Shown piece by piece: positions 1-9,293 of a stretch of 64,000 nucleotides of DNA. Numbering within the stretch: position 1 is the stretch's first letter; the number at the start of each line of letters is the position of its first letter. This stretch comes from Saccharomonospora cyanea NA-134 (GTDB lineage: Bacteria > Actinomycetota > Actinomycetes > Mycobacteriales > Pseudonocardiaceae), in contig NZ_CM001440.1 of NCBI RefSeq assembly GCF_000244975.1, forward strand, positions 434,001-498,000, given 5' to 3'. A program made the position numbers and the translations under genes. The notes beneath the pieces are model-generated. The model saw only the letters and a list, made by a program, of their open reading frames with translations. It had not been told where the DNA came from and searched no databases.

Positions 1-844
1 CCACGTCACCGGAGGAGTTCGTCCGTACCCCGAGGCCACCGCCACCGAGAAGCGTGAGCGACTCCGTGCTCGCCGAAGTGATCTCGGCGAGCGGGACGGT
101 CCTCCGCGGGTAGCCCAGCGCGCCCATGCGGATCGTGACGGCCGTGGCGTCGACGGTCACGTGTACCCGGGCGGTGCCGACAGCGGCGAGAACCCCGATC
201 CCCAGGGGCACCAGATAGGTGCTCCACGCGGCAGTCGTCCCGCTCAGCGCGCCGACGACGACCAGCACGACAGGCGGTACCGCGACGCAGAGCACCGCCA
301 ACCCGGCGTTCGTCGCGGTACCCACCCACGCGGCACGCTCGCCAGGGTTCAGGCCGGCGCTCTCGGAACCCACCGCGACCGCGCTCCGCTTCGGTGGCAC
401 GTCGGGCGCGACGAGCCACGACACGACACCCGCTGCGACGCCGACACCCACGAGCACGATGATCGACAGCCCCGGGCCCGAGGCTTCCCGCCAGGAGGGT
501 GCGTCGAGGGTGGCGATCACGGACGTCACGAGGCCCGCCACGGGCACCACGACCAGTCCCGAGGCCAGTCCGACCAGCGGTGGATACGAACCGCGTCCGG
601 TGCGCAGCAGCACGAGGGCGACGACCGTGAGGACGACAGCCAGTGCGAGTGTGGCGACGAGGGTCCAGGTCGTCAGCGCGTCGAGGCTCGTCGCGCCGTC
701 GGGGGCGCCCGACGGGCCCCAGTGGGTGGCCACCTGCTCGGGCACGCGATCCGACCAGGCGCCGCGGAGGGCGAACGCCACGACGGCGAGCAGGGCGGGA
801 ACACCCAGCGTGGCCAGGACCACGCGAACGGGGACGCTTCTCAC
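1..844 (-). CDS. DUF1648-type multi-pass membrane protein, 3' end beyond window
   Basis: Reading frame on the minus strand from GTG at 844 that stays open to the window edge, giving 281 visible residues. The N-terminus is hydrophobic and is followed by a segment with HWGPSGAPDG, which resembles the conserved core of DUF1648 domains. Several further hydrophobic stretches follow. The GTG overlaps the stop of the upstream regulator gene, so the two are translationally coupled. In Actinobacteria and Firmicutes, DUF1648 proteins are commonly paired with YtrA-type GntR regulators, which fits here. The substrate or signal is unknown. The C-terminus cannot be judged. Confidence 0.75.
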   Translation of the reverse strand, partial: MRSVPVRVVLATLGVPALLAVVAFALRGAWSDRVPEQVATHWGPSGAPDGATSLDALTTWTLVATLALAVVLTVVALVLLRTGRGSYPPLVGLASGLVVVPVAGLVTSVIATLDAPSWREASGPGLSIIVLVGVGVAAGVVSWLVAPDVPPKRSAVAVGSESAGLNPGERAAWVGTATNAGLAVLCVAVPPVVLVVVGALSGTTAAWSTYLVPLGIGVLAAVGTARVHVTVDATAVTIRMGALGYPRRTVPLAEITSASTESLTLLGGGGLGVRTNSSGDV

Positions 845-1191
845 GAGAAATTCCTCCTCACGATCGTGACCAACTCCTCCACGCCCACGCCGGCGCGTCT
901 GCTCTCGGCCACGAGTTCGGCGGCTAGCGCGGCCAGGCGGGCGTGGCCGTCGGACCGGCCCGTCACCACGGCCCCCCGCCTGCGGCGGAGGTCGATGATT
1001 CCCTCGTCCCGCAGCGTGCCGTACGCGCGCAGCACGGTGTGCACGTTGATGTCCAGCAGCTTCGCTAGTTCTCGCGCGGCAGGGAGGCTGTCGCCCGGCT
1101 TGAGGCGCTCTTCGGACAGCGCACGACGGACCGACGCGGCGACCTGCTCGTACAGCGGAGCCGTCGACGAAGGGTCGATACGGAAGAGCAT
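841..1191 (-). CDS. GntR-family (YtrA-like) transcriptional regulator
   Basis: A 116-residue protein with an N-terminal winged helix of GntR type (residues about 12-75, including LYEQVAASVRRAL and HTVLRAYGTLRDEGII). Only a short helical tail follows, so there is no large effector domain, which is typical of the YtrA subgroup. It probably represses its own promoter and the downstream membrane-protein gene, whose start overlaps its stop. The ATG at 1191 was chosen because the GntR homology starts there. A longer in-frame reading to 1440 crosses the dyad and a terminator and is not protein-like. The ATG lies two bases from a perfect operator-like dyad and has no ribosome-binding site, so a leaderless mRNA is likely. 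Confidence 0.85.
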   Translation of the reverse strand: MLFRIDPSSTAPLYEQVAASVRRALSEERLKPGDSLPAARELAKLLDINVHTVLRAYGTLRDEGIIDLRRRRGAVVTGRSDGHARLAALAAELVAESRRAGVGVEELVTIVRRNFS

Positions 1192-1192
1192 A

Positions 1193-1211
1193 GTTCTAAC
1201 TTTACTAGAAC
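1193..1211. promoter_or_regulatory. Operator-like dyad at the GntR gene start
   Basis: Perfect 6-bp inverted repeat GTTCTA / TAGAAC separated by 7 bp, ending 2 bp before the GntR start codon. On the minus strand a TAGTAA element sits 10 bp before the ATG and could be the -10 of a leaderless promoter. Position and symmetry fit autoregulation by the adjacent GntR protein; this is inference. Confidence 0.55.
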
Positions 1212-1248
1212 AATGGTGGCTTAATTCGGTCGCCCGCTCCGGACACGA

Positions 1249-1287
1249 CGAAGCCCCCGAAACCGCCACAGCGGTCCGGGGGCTTCG
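1249..1287 (-). terminator. Intrinsic terminator-like hairpin after aspC
   Basis: Eleven-base perfect stem (CGAAGCCCCCG / CGGGGGCTTCG) enclosing a smaller ACCGC/GCGGT stem. It lies 17 bp downstream of the aminotransferase stop. It has no long T tract, as usual for GC-rich actinobacteria. Confidence 0.65.
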
Positions 1288-1303
1288 CGTCAGGGACTGT
1301 GCG

Positions 1304-2536
1304 TTACTTCGCCTCGGAGAGGAGATCCGCCACTCGGGTGACGCCCTCCACGAGGTCCTTCTCGGCGAGCGCGTAGGAGAACCGGAAGTAGCCGGGCGTG
1401 CCGAACGCCTCGCCGGGCACGACGGCGACCTCCACCTCACGCAGGATCAGGTCGGCCAGCTCCACCGTGTCGGCGGGCCGCTGCCCCCGGATCTCCTTGC
1501 CGAGCACCGCCTTCACCGACGGGTACGCGTAGAACGCGCCCTCGGGCGTCGGGCACTCGACGTTCGGGATCTCCGACAGCATCGACACGATCTTCTTGCG
1601 GCGGGAGTCGAACGCCGCCCGCATCTCGTGGACCACGTCGAGCGGGCCCTCCACCGCGGCGAGCGCGGCGCGCTGGGAGACGTTGGCGACGTTGCCGCAC
1701 AGGTGTGACTGGAAGCTCGACGCGGCCTTGATCACATCCTGGGGCCCCACGATCCAGCCGACGCGCCAACCCGTCATGGAGTAGGTCTTCGCCACGCCGT
1801 TGAGGATCAGCGTGCGGTCGGCCAGTTCCGGCACCACCGTGGGCAGTGACGCGGCCTTGACACCGTCGTACACGAGGTGTTCGTAGATCTCGTCGGTGAT
1901 CACCCAGATGTCGTGCTCGGCCGCCCACCTGCCGATCGCCTCCACCTGCTCGCGGGTGTAGACGGCGCCGGTCGGGTTCGACGGCGAGTTGAACAGCAGC
2001 ACCTTCGTGCGTTCGGTGCGCGCCGCCTCCAGCTGCTCGACCGTGACCCGGTAACCCGTGGACTCGTCGGCCGTGACCTGCACCGGCACACCGCCGGCAA
2101 GGGTGATCGACTCGGGGTAGGTCGTCCAGTAGGGGGCGAGCAGCAGGACCTCGTCGCCCGGGTCGAGCAGGGTGGCGAACGCCGAGTACACGGCCTGCTT
2201 GCCGCCGTTGGTCACGAGCACCTGGGACGCGTCGCACGAGAACCCGGAGTCCCGCAGCGTCTTCGCGGCGATGGCCTCGCGGAGCTCGGGAAGGCCCGCC
2301 GCCGCCGTGTAGCCGTGGTTGCCGCGGTCGCGCACCGCCGCCGCGGCGGCCTCGACGATGTACTCCGGTGTCGGGAAGTCGGGCTGCCCGGCGCCGAAGC
2401 CGATCACCGGCCGCCCCTCGGCCTTGAGCGCCTTCGCCTTCGCGTCGACGGCGAGCGTCGCGGACGGCGTGATGCCCGCGATGCGAGCGGACACTCGGGG
2501 ACGGGAGCCGGAGGTGATGCTGTCGGATGTGGCCAT
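1304..2536 (-). CDS. aspC: PLP-dependent aspartate-type aminotransferase
   Basis: A 410-residue class I/II aminotransferase, full length for the aspartate/prephenate aminotransferase group. It would transfer the amino group between aspartate (or a related acid) and 2-oxoglutarate, using PLP. Visible family motifs are [10 protein letters not shown] near the N-terminus, [11 protein letters not shown], the [10 protein letters not shown] segment, and the PLP-lysine region [13 protein letters not shown]. The ATG at 2536 gives the normal N-terminus, although no strong ribosome-binding site is visible. It is divergent from the tRNA-Trp/secE/nusG unit and ends at a strong hairpin. The substrate range cannot be fixed from sequence, so the symbol is by family convention. 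Confidence 0.85.
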   Translation of the reverse strand: MATSDSITSGSRPRVSARIAGITPSATLAVDAKAKALKAEGRPVIGFGAGQPDFPTPEYIVEAAAAAVRDRGNHGYTAAAGLPELREAIAAKTLRDSGFSCDASQVLVTNGGKQAVYSAFATLLDPGDEVLLLAPYWTTYPESITLAGGVPVQVTADESTGYRVTVEQLEAARTERTKVLLFNSPSNPTGAVYTREQVEAIGRWAAEHDIWVITDEIYEHLVYDGVKAASLPTVVPELADRTLILNGVAKTYSMTGWRVGWIVGPQDVIKAASSFQSHLCGNVANVSQRAALAAVEGPLDVVHEMRAAFDSRRKKIVSMLSEIPNVECPTPEGAFYAYPSVKAVLGKEIRGQRPADTVELADLILREVEVAVVPGEAFGTPGYFRFSYALAEKDLVEGVTRVADLLSEAK

Positions 2537-2650
2537 GCCGACATTTTTTCACGGGTGGCGTTGTGCCAGGCAGCAGGCCTCCTCGAAGCGTCCTGGCCCC
2601 CTGCGACGGCCGTGGCGGAAGCGACTCGGCACGCCGTAACGAGGGCGTGG

Positions 2651-2681
2651 TTGCGAGTCACCGTCGGGCTTGCCGTAGACT
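2651..2681 (+). promoter_or_regulatory. Candidate promoter for tRNA-Trp/secE/nusG
   Basis: A good -10 hexamer TAGACT at 2676-2681 with a weak TTGCGA 19 bp upstream. It lies 83 bp before the tRNA in the divergent gap with aspC. The same TAGACT hexamer also occurs upstream of rpoB and rpsL. Confidence 0.4.
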
Positions 2682-2764
2682 GCTGAACTTGGAACGTACG
2701 GAACTGGCCCCACAGCCCCTGCGGGGCCGGTGAAGAACGTCCTTGTGAGTGGGTCACCGCTCGA

Positions 2765-2837
2765 AGGGGTGTAGCTCAACTGGCAGAGCAGCGGCCTCCA
2801 AAGCCGCAGGTTGCAGGTTCAAGTCCTGTCACCCCTG
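2765..2837 (+). tRNA. trnW: tRNA-Trp (anticodon CCA)
   Basis: A 73-nt cloverleaf. The acceptor stem AGGGGTG pairs with CACCCCT, the anticodon loop is CTCCAAA with anticodon CCA, and the T-loop TTCAAGT is present. The 3' CCA is not encoded. It is placed directly before secE-nusG, an arrangement widespread in Actinobacteria, and is probably cotranscribed with them. Confidence 0.95.
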
Positions 2838-2871
2838 CGTTGACGTGTCAGGTGGAGCGGAGGAGTAGCTC

Positions 2872-3327
2872 GTGAGCGAGGACGGGGAGAAGGACAAGGA
2901 GAGGGCGGCCGAGCGCCCTTCCCGTCCGGACACCGCCGCGGCTCGGCGCGCACGGCGTGCCTCCGCTGACCCGACGGGCACACCAGCGAAGACCGACTCC
3001 GGGGCGCGAGCCGGGAAGAGTGCGGAGTCCGCCAAGCGGCCCGCGCCCAAGGGGAAGACTTCGGAAAAGCTCGCCAAGCCGGAAGGCAAGGGCGCGCCGA
3101 CGCCGAAGCGGAACCGCAGGGAAACGAAGAAGGGCTCGCCGTTCGCGCGCCTCGGTCGCTTCATCCGCGAGGTTTGGGGCGAGCTGCGCAAGGTCATCTG
3201 GCCGACGCGCAAGCAGATGGTCACCTACACCACGGTGGTGCTGCTCTTCCTGGTGTTCATGGTGGCTCTCGTCGCCGGACTCGACTTCGTGTTCCTTGAG
3301 GGCGTCGACGTCGTCTTCGGCGACTAG
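2872..3327 (+). CDS. secE: Preprotein translocase subunit SecE
   Basis: SecE joins SecY and SecG to form the membrane channel for Sec export. The 151-residue protein has a long, charged, Lys/Arg/Ala-rich N-terminal extension (about 95 residues). The conserved SecE core follows (REVWGELRKVIWPTRKQ) with a single C-terminal membrane helix at about residues 118-140. GTG at 2872 follows GGAGGAG at good spacing. It sits between tRNA-Trp and nusG as in most Actinobacteria. The extension is longer than in E. coli but common in high-GC Gram-positives. Confidence 0.95.
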   Translation: MSEDGEKDKERAAERPSRPDTAAARRARRASADPTGTPAKTDSGARAGKSAESAKRPAPKGKTSEKLAKPEGKGAPTPKRNRRETKKGSPFARLGRFIREVWGELRKVIWPTRKQMVTYTTVVLLFLVFMVALVAGLDFVFLEGVDVVFGD

Positions 3328-3336
3328 GTGGCCTGA

Positions 3337-4224
<888 letters not shown>

Positions 4225-4306
4225 CGACCGAGAGCGCTCGGTCGCAGGCAAAGCCTCACGCCATGGCAGGGGCGTGGGGACGAGCGACACTGAACAGGAA
4301 CGAAGA

Positions 4307-4738
4307 ATGCCACCCAAGAAGAAGAAGCTTGCAGCGATCATCAAGCTGCAGATCCAGGCGGGTGCTGCGAACCCGGCTCCTCCCGTCGGCCCGGCGCTGG
4401 GTCAGCACGGCGTCAACATCATGGAGTTCTGCAAGGCCTACAACGCCGCGACCGAGTCGCAGCGCGGCAACGTGGTGCCGGTCGAGATCTCCGTGTACGA
4501 GGACCGCTCGTTCGACTTCAAGCTCAAGACTCCGCCCGCCGCGAAGCTGCTGCTGAAGGCCGCCGGTGTCGAGAAGGGCAGCGGCGAGCCCCACAAGACG
4601 AAGATCGGCAAGGTCACCTGGGATCAGATCCGCGAGATCGCCGAGACCAAGAAGGCCGATCTCAACGCGAACGACGTCGACCAGGCCGCCAAGATCATCG
4701 CCGGTACCGCTCGCTCGATGGGCATCACGGTCGAGTGA
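4307..4738 (+). CDS. rplK: Ribosomal protein uL11
   Basis: A 143-residue 50S protein of the GTPase-associated centre that binds 23S rRNA beside the L10-L7/L12 stalk. It has the typical [16 protein letters not shown] start and [19 protein letters not shown] motif. The ATG at 4307 is preferred over an in-frame GTG-type start at 4274, because the extension is not family-like and AGGAACG precedes the ATG. It is paired with rplA as usual. Confidence 0.96.
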   Translation: MPPKKKKLAAIIKLQIQAGAANPAPPVGPALGQHGVNIMEFCKAYNAATESQRGNVVPVEISVYEDRSFDFKLKTPPAAKLLLKAAGVEKGSGEPHKTKIGKVTWDQIREIAETKKADLNANDVDQAAKIIAGTARSMGITVE

Positions 4739-4844
4739 TCACCGGTGCGTCGGCGGCCGTCGCGGGCCGTCACACCACCTGTGGAAGGGCCACGCGCTGA
4801 CCCGCACCACAACTGATCCGCCACGAACTGCTGAAGGACAGAAC

Positions 4845-5564
4845 ATGACCAAGCGCAGCAAGGCCTACCGTCAGGCCGCAGAGCTGATCGACCGCGAGCG
4901 GCTGTACTCGCCGCTGGAGGCCGCGAAGCTCGCCAAGGAGACCTCCAAGATCAAGATGGACGCCACCGTCGAGGTCGCGATGCGGCTCGGCGTGGACCCC
5001 CGCAAGGCCGACCAGATGGTCCGCGGCACCGTGAACCTGCCGCACGGAACGGGTAAGACCGTCCGCGTCATCGCCTTCGCGACCGGTGACAAGGCCGCCG
5101 AGGCCGAAGCCGCCGGTGCCGACGCGGTCGGCTCCGATGACCTGATCGAGCGCATCCAGGGTGGCTGGCTCGACTTCGACGCCGCGATCGCGACTCCGGA
5201 CCAGATGGCGAAGGTGGGCCGCGTCGCCCGCATTCTCGGCCCGCGTGGCCTGATGCCGAACCCCAAGACGGGCACCGTGACCCCGGCCGTGGGCAAGGCC
5301 GTCGCCGACATCAAGGGCGGAAAGATCAGCTTCCGCGTCGACAAGCAGGCCAACCTGCACATGGTGATCGGCAAGGCATCGTTCGACATCGAGAAGCTGG
5401 TGGAGAACTACGCCGCCGCGCTCGACGAGGTGCTGCGGGCCAAGCCGGCGTCCTCGAAGGGCCGCTACCTGAAGAAGGTCACCTTCTCCACGACCATGGG
5501 TCCGGGCATCCCCGTGGACCCGGCTCGTACGCGCAACCTCCTGGCCGAGGAGGTCAGCGTCTGA
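4845..5564 (+). CDS. rplA: Ribosomal protein uL1
   Basis: A 239-residue L1-stalk protein of the 50S subunit, involved in release of E-site tRNA. In many bacteria it represses its own rplK-rplA operon. Conserved features include [16 protein letters not shown] and [15 protein letters not shown]. It starts at ATG 4845 after GAAGGACAG. An in-frame upstream extension overlaps the rplK end and was rejected. It is followed by a strong hairpin that ends this unit. Confidence 0.96.
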   Translation: MTKRSKAYRQAAELIDRERLYSPLEAAKLAKETSKIKMDATVEVAMRLGVDPRKADQMVRGTVNLPHGTGKTVRVIAFATGDKAAEAEAAGADAVGSDDLIERIQGGWLDFDAAIATPDQMAKVGRVARILGPRGLMPNPKTGTVTPAVGKAVADIKGGKISFRVDKQANLHMVIGKASFDIEKLVENYAAALDEVLRAKPASSKGRYLKKVTFSTTMGPGIPVDPARTRNLLAEEVSV

Positions 5565-5580
5565 CGAGCAGCTGACATCC

Positions 5581-5610
5581 GGGGCGGTCATCCTGCGGGG
5601 TGGCCGCCCC
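5581..5610 (+). terminator. Hairpin terminator after rplA
   Basis: Ten-base stem GGGGCGGTCA / TGGCCGCCCC with one G-T pair and a 10-nt loop, 16 bp after the rplA stop. It lies between converging genes (rplA and the minus-strand gene ending at 5645) and may serve both strands. Confidence 0.65.
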
Positions 5611-5644
5611 GTCGTCGTTTCGGAAGGGTGCCTGTCGAACGAGG

Positions 5645-6523
5645 TCAGTTGCCTCTGGTCGCTGTCGTGGTGCCGGTTGCCGGGCAGGTCGTGGGCCCGG
5701 GTTCGTGGCCGGTGATCAGCCACTGGCCCATTTCGACCTCGGTGACCTCGAACACCCCGAGTGCGGGGCCGCCTTTCACCGCGAAGTCGCAGGAGTCGAT
5801 GCGGACCGTCGTGGCACCGGGTTCGTACCAGCGCGGGAAGATCGACTCCGCGTAGTCGTTGACGTGCGTCACCTGTTCGTGCAGTGCCAGCACGGCCGCG
5901 CGGCAGTCGGGGTGGCCGGTGTTGACCGCGAAACGCTGCTGGATGCCGCGGTCGTTGTCGAAGTGCCCGCACGCCTCGGCGATCAACGGCCGGTTGGTGC
6001 TGGGGTCCTCCTGCGCGATGGCGTCGTAGACCTTGCGTACCGCCTCGTGCGGCTCCTTCGCCAGCAGCTCCTCGGTGTGGTAGGTGCCTCCGCCCATGCG
6101 GGCCGCGGCCTCGGTGCTGTTGTTGTCGTCGTCGGAGCCGAAGAGCTCGTTGAACGCCCAGGTGGCGAAGATGGCGAGCAGGAGGAAGAAGACGACCCAG
6201 CCGAGGATCTTCCTGCCGAGCCACTGGAGCCATCCCGGCACCCTGCGGGTGCGGGGCGCGGGTGGGGGCGGCGCGACGACGTCCGTACCGGTGGTGGTGC
6301 TGAGTTGGCCGGGTTGCGCCTGGTGCCCGGCGGCTTGCTGGTGGCGCATGAACTGCTGGAACTGTTGGAACTGCTGGAATTCCCGGAACTGGCGTAGTTG
6401 TTCGGGGTCGAGTTCCGGGGCGGCCGGGGTGAGGTCCGTGCCCGGGTCGTCGGGCACGATCTCGATCTCGTCGTCCGGCCGGCCGGGCGTTGCGTCTCCT
6501 CGCTGCTCCACCACGTCACCCAT
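5645..6523 (-). CDS. Membrane-anchored protein of unknown function
   Basis: A 292-residue protein I cannot assign to a named family. Order of parts: an acidic/Pro-rich cytoplasmic N-terminus with a QF-rich low-complexity run (QFREFQQFQQFQQF), a Pro-rich linker, one membrane helix (about residues 121-141, KILGWVVFFLLLAIFATWAF), then an extracytoplasmic domain of about 150 residues. That domain has three cysteines (EACGHFD, DCRAA, SCDF) and a C-terminal TCPATG. The ATG at 6523 was chosen over a longer start at 6610 that reads into a repetitive leader. It stands alone between rplA and the rplJ leader on the opposite strand. The paired cysteines suggest a disulfide-stabilised exported domain. Confidence 0.65.
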   Translation of the reverse strand: MGDVVEQRGDATPGRPDDEIEIVPDDPGTDLTPAAPELDPEQLRQFREFQQFQQFQQFMRHQQAAGHQAQPGQLSTTTGTDVVAPPPPAPRTRRVPGWLQWLGRKILGWVVFFLLLAIFATWAFNELFGSDDDNNSTEAAARMGGGTYHTEELLAKEPHEAVRKVYDAIAQEDPSTNRPLIAEACGHFDNDRGIQQRFAVNTGHPDCRAAVLALHEQVTHVNDYAESIFPRWYEPGATTVRIDSCDFAVKGGPALGVFEVTEVEMGQWLITGHEPGPTTCPATGTTTATRGN

Positions 6524-6587
6524 GATGCCTGCTCGCACACGATTCGTGGCCGGTGGAAGCCGGATTTCCCTGCGAACATCCGTACGG

Positions 6588-6650
6588 GAAGTGCGGACAC
6601 ACGTGCGCAACCTGCGGACACGCGTGCACCGGTTACGGACACGGTGTGGG
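6588..6650. repeat. Short imperfect tandem repeats upstream of rplJ
   Basis: Three degenerate copies of a unit around TGCGGACACRCGTGC (near 6594, 6615 and 6635; the last is shorter) spaced about 20 bp. They lie between the divergent membrane-protein gene and the rplJ promoter. The spacing, close to two helical turns, would suit a DNA-binding protein; no function is known. Confidence 0.4.
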
Positions 6651-6669
6651 TTCGTCCGGTGGGGTGGTG

Positions 6670-6698
6670 GTTCGGCGGTTCTCGGTGGCGCGTATGCT
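6670..6698 (+). promoter_or_regulatory. Candidate rplJ-rplL promoter
   Basis: A clear -10 hexamer TATGCT at 6693-6698 with a weak GTTCGG 17 bp upstream. Initiation near 6705 would give a leader of about 230 nt before rplJ. Confidence 0.4.
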
Positions 6699-6704
6699 GG
6701 TCGA

Positions 6705-6933
6705 CGGTTCTACCGAAGACCGCTGGTCTTTCCCGCGCCGGGCGTGGGAAACGAAGGTCCCGTACAGCGACGGGCGGCCTGCGCAGGGGGACGAGGCAGA
6801 AGTCGATGCGAGCGTGGACAGCTAGCTGTCCGGGTTCGTGTGGTACGCCCCGCGCCTGCTGCGCTGGGGCGTTTTGTCGTTTGTGGGGGTCCGGGCCCGC
6901 CGGTGGTCACCTAAGCCAAGAGAGGAGGCGACC
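6705..6933 (+). promoter_or_regulatory. rplJ (L10) mRNA leader with embedded hairpin
   Basis: A long untranslated leader (about 230 nt). It contains ACCGAAGACCGC, CGGGCGGCCTGCGCAGG and GACGAGGCAGAAGTCGAYGCGAGCG-type blocks of the kind I recognise upstream of rplJ in other Actinobacteria. Such leaders bind L10(L12)4 in several bacteria and mediate autogenous control. A terminator-like hairpin lies near its 3' end at 6845-6875. No ORF with coding character is present. Confidence 0.6.
6845..6875 (+). terminator. Attenuator-like hairpin in the rplJ leader
   Basis: Stem ACGCCCC / GGGGCGT, extended inward by GCGC/GCGC with one bulged T, followed at once by TTTTGTCGTTT. It has the shape of an intrinsic terminator yet lies 59 bp upstream of rplJ and downstream of the presumed promoter. 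Regulated read-through or reduced rplJL expression is therefore plausible. Confidence 0.6.
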
Positions 6934-7479
6934 ATGGCGAAGCCCGACAAGGTTGCGGCCGTCGCCGAGATCGCGGACCGGTTCCGCAACAGCTCGGCTG
7001 CCGTCGTCACCCAGTACAGCGGCCTCTCCGTGTCCCAGCTCAGCGAGCTGCGCCGCGCTCTCGGCGACACCGCCAACTACCGGGTCGCGAAGAACACCCT
7101 CGTCAAGCGTGCCGCCGCCGAGGCGGGCGTCGAGGGGCTCGACGAACTGTTCGTCGGCCCCACGGCCATCGCGTTCGTCGAGGGCGAGCCGGTCGAGGCC
7201 GCGAAGGCGATCCGCGACTTCGCGAAGGACAACAACGCCCTCGTGATCAAGGGCGGCTACATGGACGGCAAGGCCCTCTCGGTCGGCGAGATCGAGCGGA
7301 TTGCCGACCTGGAGAGCCGCGAGGTGCTGCTCGCCAAGACGGCGGGTGTGCTGAAGGCGAAGCTGTCCCAGGCCGCCGCGCTGTTCCAGGCCCCGGCGTC
7401 GCAGGTCGCGCGTCTGGCCGCAGCGCTGGAGGACAAGCGCAAGTCCGAAGGCGGCGCCGACGAGGCTGCCGAGAGCTGA
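6934..7479 (+). CDS. rplJ: Ribosomal protein uL10
   Basis: A 181-residue base of the ribosomal stalk that anchors L7/L12 dimers and binds 23S rRNA. The N-terminal domain includes [19 protein letters not shown] and [12 protein letters not shown]; the C-terminal helix carries the L7/L12 binding sites. ATG at 6934 follows a strong AGAGGAGG site. It is cotranscribed with rplL 54 bp downstream. Confidence 0.96.
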   Translation: MAKPDKVAAVAEIADRFRNSSAAVVTQYSGLSVSQLSELRRALGDTANYRVAKNTLVKRAAAEAGVEGLDELFVGPTAIAFVEGEPVEAAKAIRDFAKDNNALVIKGGYMDGKALSVGEIERIADLESREVLLAKTAGVLKAKLSQAAALFQAPASQVARLAAALEDKRKSEGGADEAAES

Positions 7480-7533
7480 CCACCACTCACCCGACTCACC
7501 ACCCACGAGTCCGCAACAGGAAGGAACGCCATC

Positions 7534-7926
7534 ATGGCGAAGCTGAGCACCGACGAACTGCTCGACGCTTTCAAGGAGCTGACGCTGCTTGAGCTGTCCG
7601 AGTTCGTGAAGAAGTTCGAGGAGACCTTCGACGTCACCGCCGCCGCCCCGGCCGCCGTCATGGCCGCTCCGGGTGCCGCCGCTGGTGCCGCCGCTCCGGC
7701 GGAGGAGGAGAAGGACGAGTTCGACGTCGTCCTCGAGGGCGCTGGCGACAAGAAGATCCAGGTCATCAAGGTCGTGCGCGAGGTCGTCTCCGGCCTGGGC
7801 CTGAAGGAGGCCAAGGAGCTCGTCGAGAGCGCCCCGAAGCCGCTGCTCGAGAAGGTCGACAAGGAGGCCGCCGAGGCCGCCAAGGAGAAGCTCGAGGCCG
7901 CCGGCGCGAAGGTTTCGCTCAAGTGA
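7534..7926 (+). CDS. rplL: Ribosomal protein bL12 (L7/L12)
   Basis: A 130-residue stalk protein that recruits translational GTPases. It has an N-terminal dimerisation domain ([27 protein letters not shown]), an Ala-rich hinge (about residues 42-60), and a C-terminal factor-binding domain ([26 protein letters not shown]). ATG at 7534 follows AGGAAGGAA. A strong terminator follows. Confidence 0.97.
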   Translation: MAKLSTDELLDAFKELTLLELSEFVKKFEETFDVTAAAPAAVMAAPGAAAGAAAPAEEEKDEFDVVLEGAGDKKIQVIKVVREVVSGLGLKEAKELVESAPKPLLEKVDKEAAEAAKEKLEAAGAKVSLK

Positions 7927-7943
7927 GCTAGCGCACTTCGCTG

Positions 7944-7988
7944 AAAAGGCGGGTCGTTCGTCGGAAGACGAGTGACCCGCCTTTTTTG
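7944..7988 (+). terminator. Intrinsic terminator after rplL
   Basis: AAAAGGCGGGTC pairs with GACCCGCCTTTT and is followed by a run of T, 17 bp after the rplL stop. It is the best canonical terminator in the window, and it separates rplJL from the Mce operon. Confidence 0.85.
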
Positions 7989-8129
7989 TTTTCACCCGGT
8001 CGTGGGTTAGTGTGCTGCGAGCCACGATCCCGCAGCGTGAACCGCTCCTGTCGAAACTGATGAGTAACCTGCTCGCCTTCGACTCGTTGCACGTTGTTGA
8101 CGCGCCGTGAAAACACTCCGGGAGGTGCG

Positions 8130-9293
8130 ATGGGTGCCGAGGTGGTCATCGAAGGGCTGAGCAAGTCCTTCGGCAAGCACACCATCTGGCGTGACGTCAC
8201 GCTGACACTGCCACCCGGTGAGGTGTCGGTGATGCTCGGGCCCTCGGGTACCGGTAAGTCCGTGTTCCTCAAGTCCATGATCGGCTTGTTGAAACCGGAC
8301 AGAGGCAAGTGTGTGATCAATGGCGTGGACATCGTGAGATGTTCGGAACGCAAGCTCTACGAGACGCGGAAGCTGTTCGGAGTGCTGTTCCAGGACGGCG
8401 CGCTGTTCGGCTCGATGAACCTCTACGACAACGTCGCCTTCCCGTTGCGTGAGCACACGAAGAAATCCGAGACCGAAATTCGCAGGATCGTTCTCGAAAA
8501 GCTGGAGATGACGGGTTTGTCCGGCGCGGAGCGGAAGCTGCCGGGCGAGATCTCCGGCGGTATGCGCAAGCGGGCCGGTCTGGCGAGGGCGCTCGTGCTC
8601 GACCCGGAGATCATTCTCGTCGACGAGCCGGACTCCGGCCTCGACCCGGTGCGCACCACCTACATCTCGCAGCTCTTCATCGACGTCAACGCCCAGAGCG
8701 ACGCCACGTTCCTCATCGTGACCCACAACATCAACCTTGCGCGGACGGTGCCGGACAACCTCGGCATGCTGTACCGCAAGGAGCTGGTGATGTTCGGCCC
8801 CCGCGAGGTGCTGCTCACCAGCGAGGAGCCCGCGGTCAAGCAGTTCCTCAACGGCCGCATGGACGGGCCGATCGGAATGTCGGAGGAGAAGGACTCGGCC
8901 ACGCTCGCCGCGGAGCGCGCGATGTTCGAGGCAGGCCACCACGCGGGCGGGGTCGAGGAGGTCACGGGGGTGCCGCCACAGCTGCAACCGACCCCCGGGC
9001 TGCCGGAGCGGCAGGGCGCGCGGCGGCGCAAGGACCGCGTGATGCGGATCCTGCACACTCTGCCGGAGGCCGCGCGGGAGTCCATCATCGCCTCGCTCAC
9101 GCCGGAGGAGCAGCGCCGCTACGGAGTCCACAGTGCACGAGCGCACCAGCCCGACCTGGTAGGTGTGCAGCGCGGGAGCCTGCCCACCGGTGAGGTCGCC
9201 CAACTGCCGGACTCCCAGTGGACCCAGCCGATCCAGCCCGGCGCCGACACCGTGACCCGACGACTACCCCCGCACCAGCAAGGAAACTCATGA
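8130..9293 (+). CDS. mkl: Mce-system ABC ATPase (Mkl/MlaF type)
   Basis: A 387-residue ATPase energising a Mce lipid importer. Walker A is GPSGTGKS (residues 37-44), the signature region ISGGMRKRAGLARAL, and Walker B IILVDEPDSGLDP. A C-terminal extension of about 120 residues past the ABC core is typical of Mkl. ATG at 8130 follows GGGAGGTG; the longer frame from 8094 was rejected. Its stop overlaps the first permease start (ATGA). In Mycobacterium tuberculosis mkl also lies between rplL and rpoB but away from mce loci, whereas here it heads a complete mce operon. Confidence 0.92.
   Translation: MGAEVVIEGLSKSFGKHTIWRDVTLTLPPGEVSVMLGPSGTGKSVFLKSMIGLLKPDRGKCVINGVDIVRCSERKLYETRKLFGVLFQDGALFGSMNLYDNVAFPLREHTKKSETEIRRIVLEKLEMTGLSGAERKLPGEISGGMRKRAGLARALVLDPEIILVDEPDSGLDPVRTTYISQLFIDVNAQSDATFLIVTHNINLARTVPDNLGMLYRKELVMFGPREVLLTSEEPAVKQFLNGRMDGPIGMSEEKDSATLAAERAMFEAGHHAGGVEEVTGVPPQLQPTPGLPERQGARRRKDRVMRILHTLPEAARESIIASLTPEEQRRYGVHSARAHQPDLVGVQRGSLPTGEVAQLPDSQWTQPIQPGADTVTRRLPPHQQGNS

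Noticed and set aside
6553-6825. 90-codon plus-strand ORF in the rplJ upstream region
   Set aside because: Overlaps the repeats, promoter and leader; composition is not gene-like and it lacks a ribosome-binding site.
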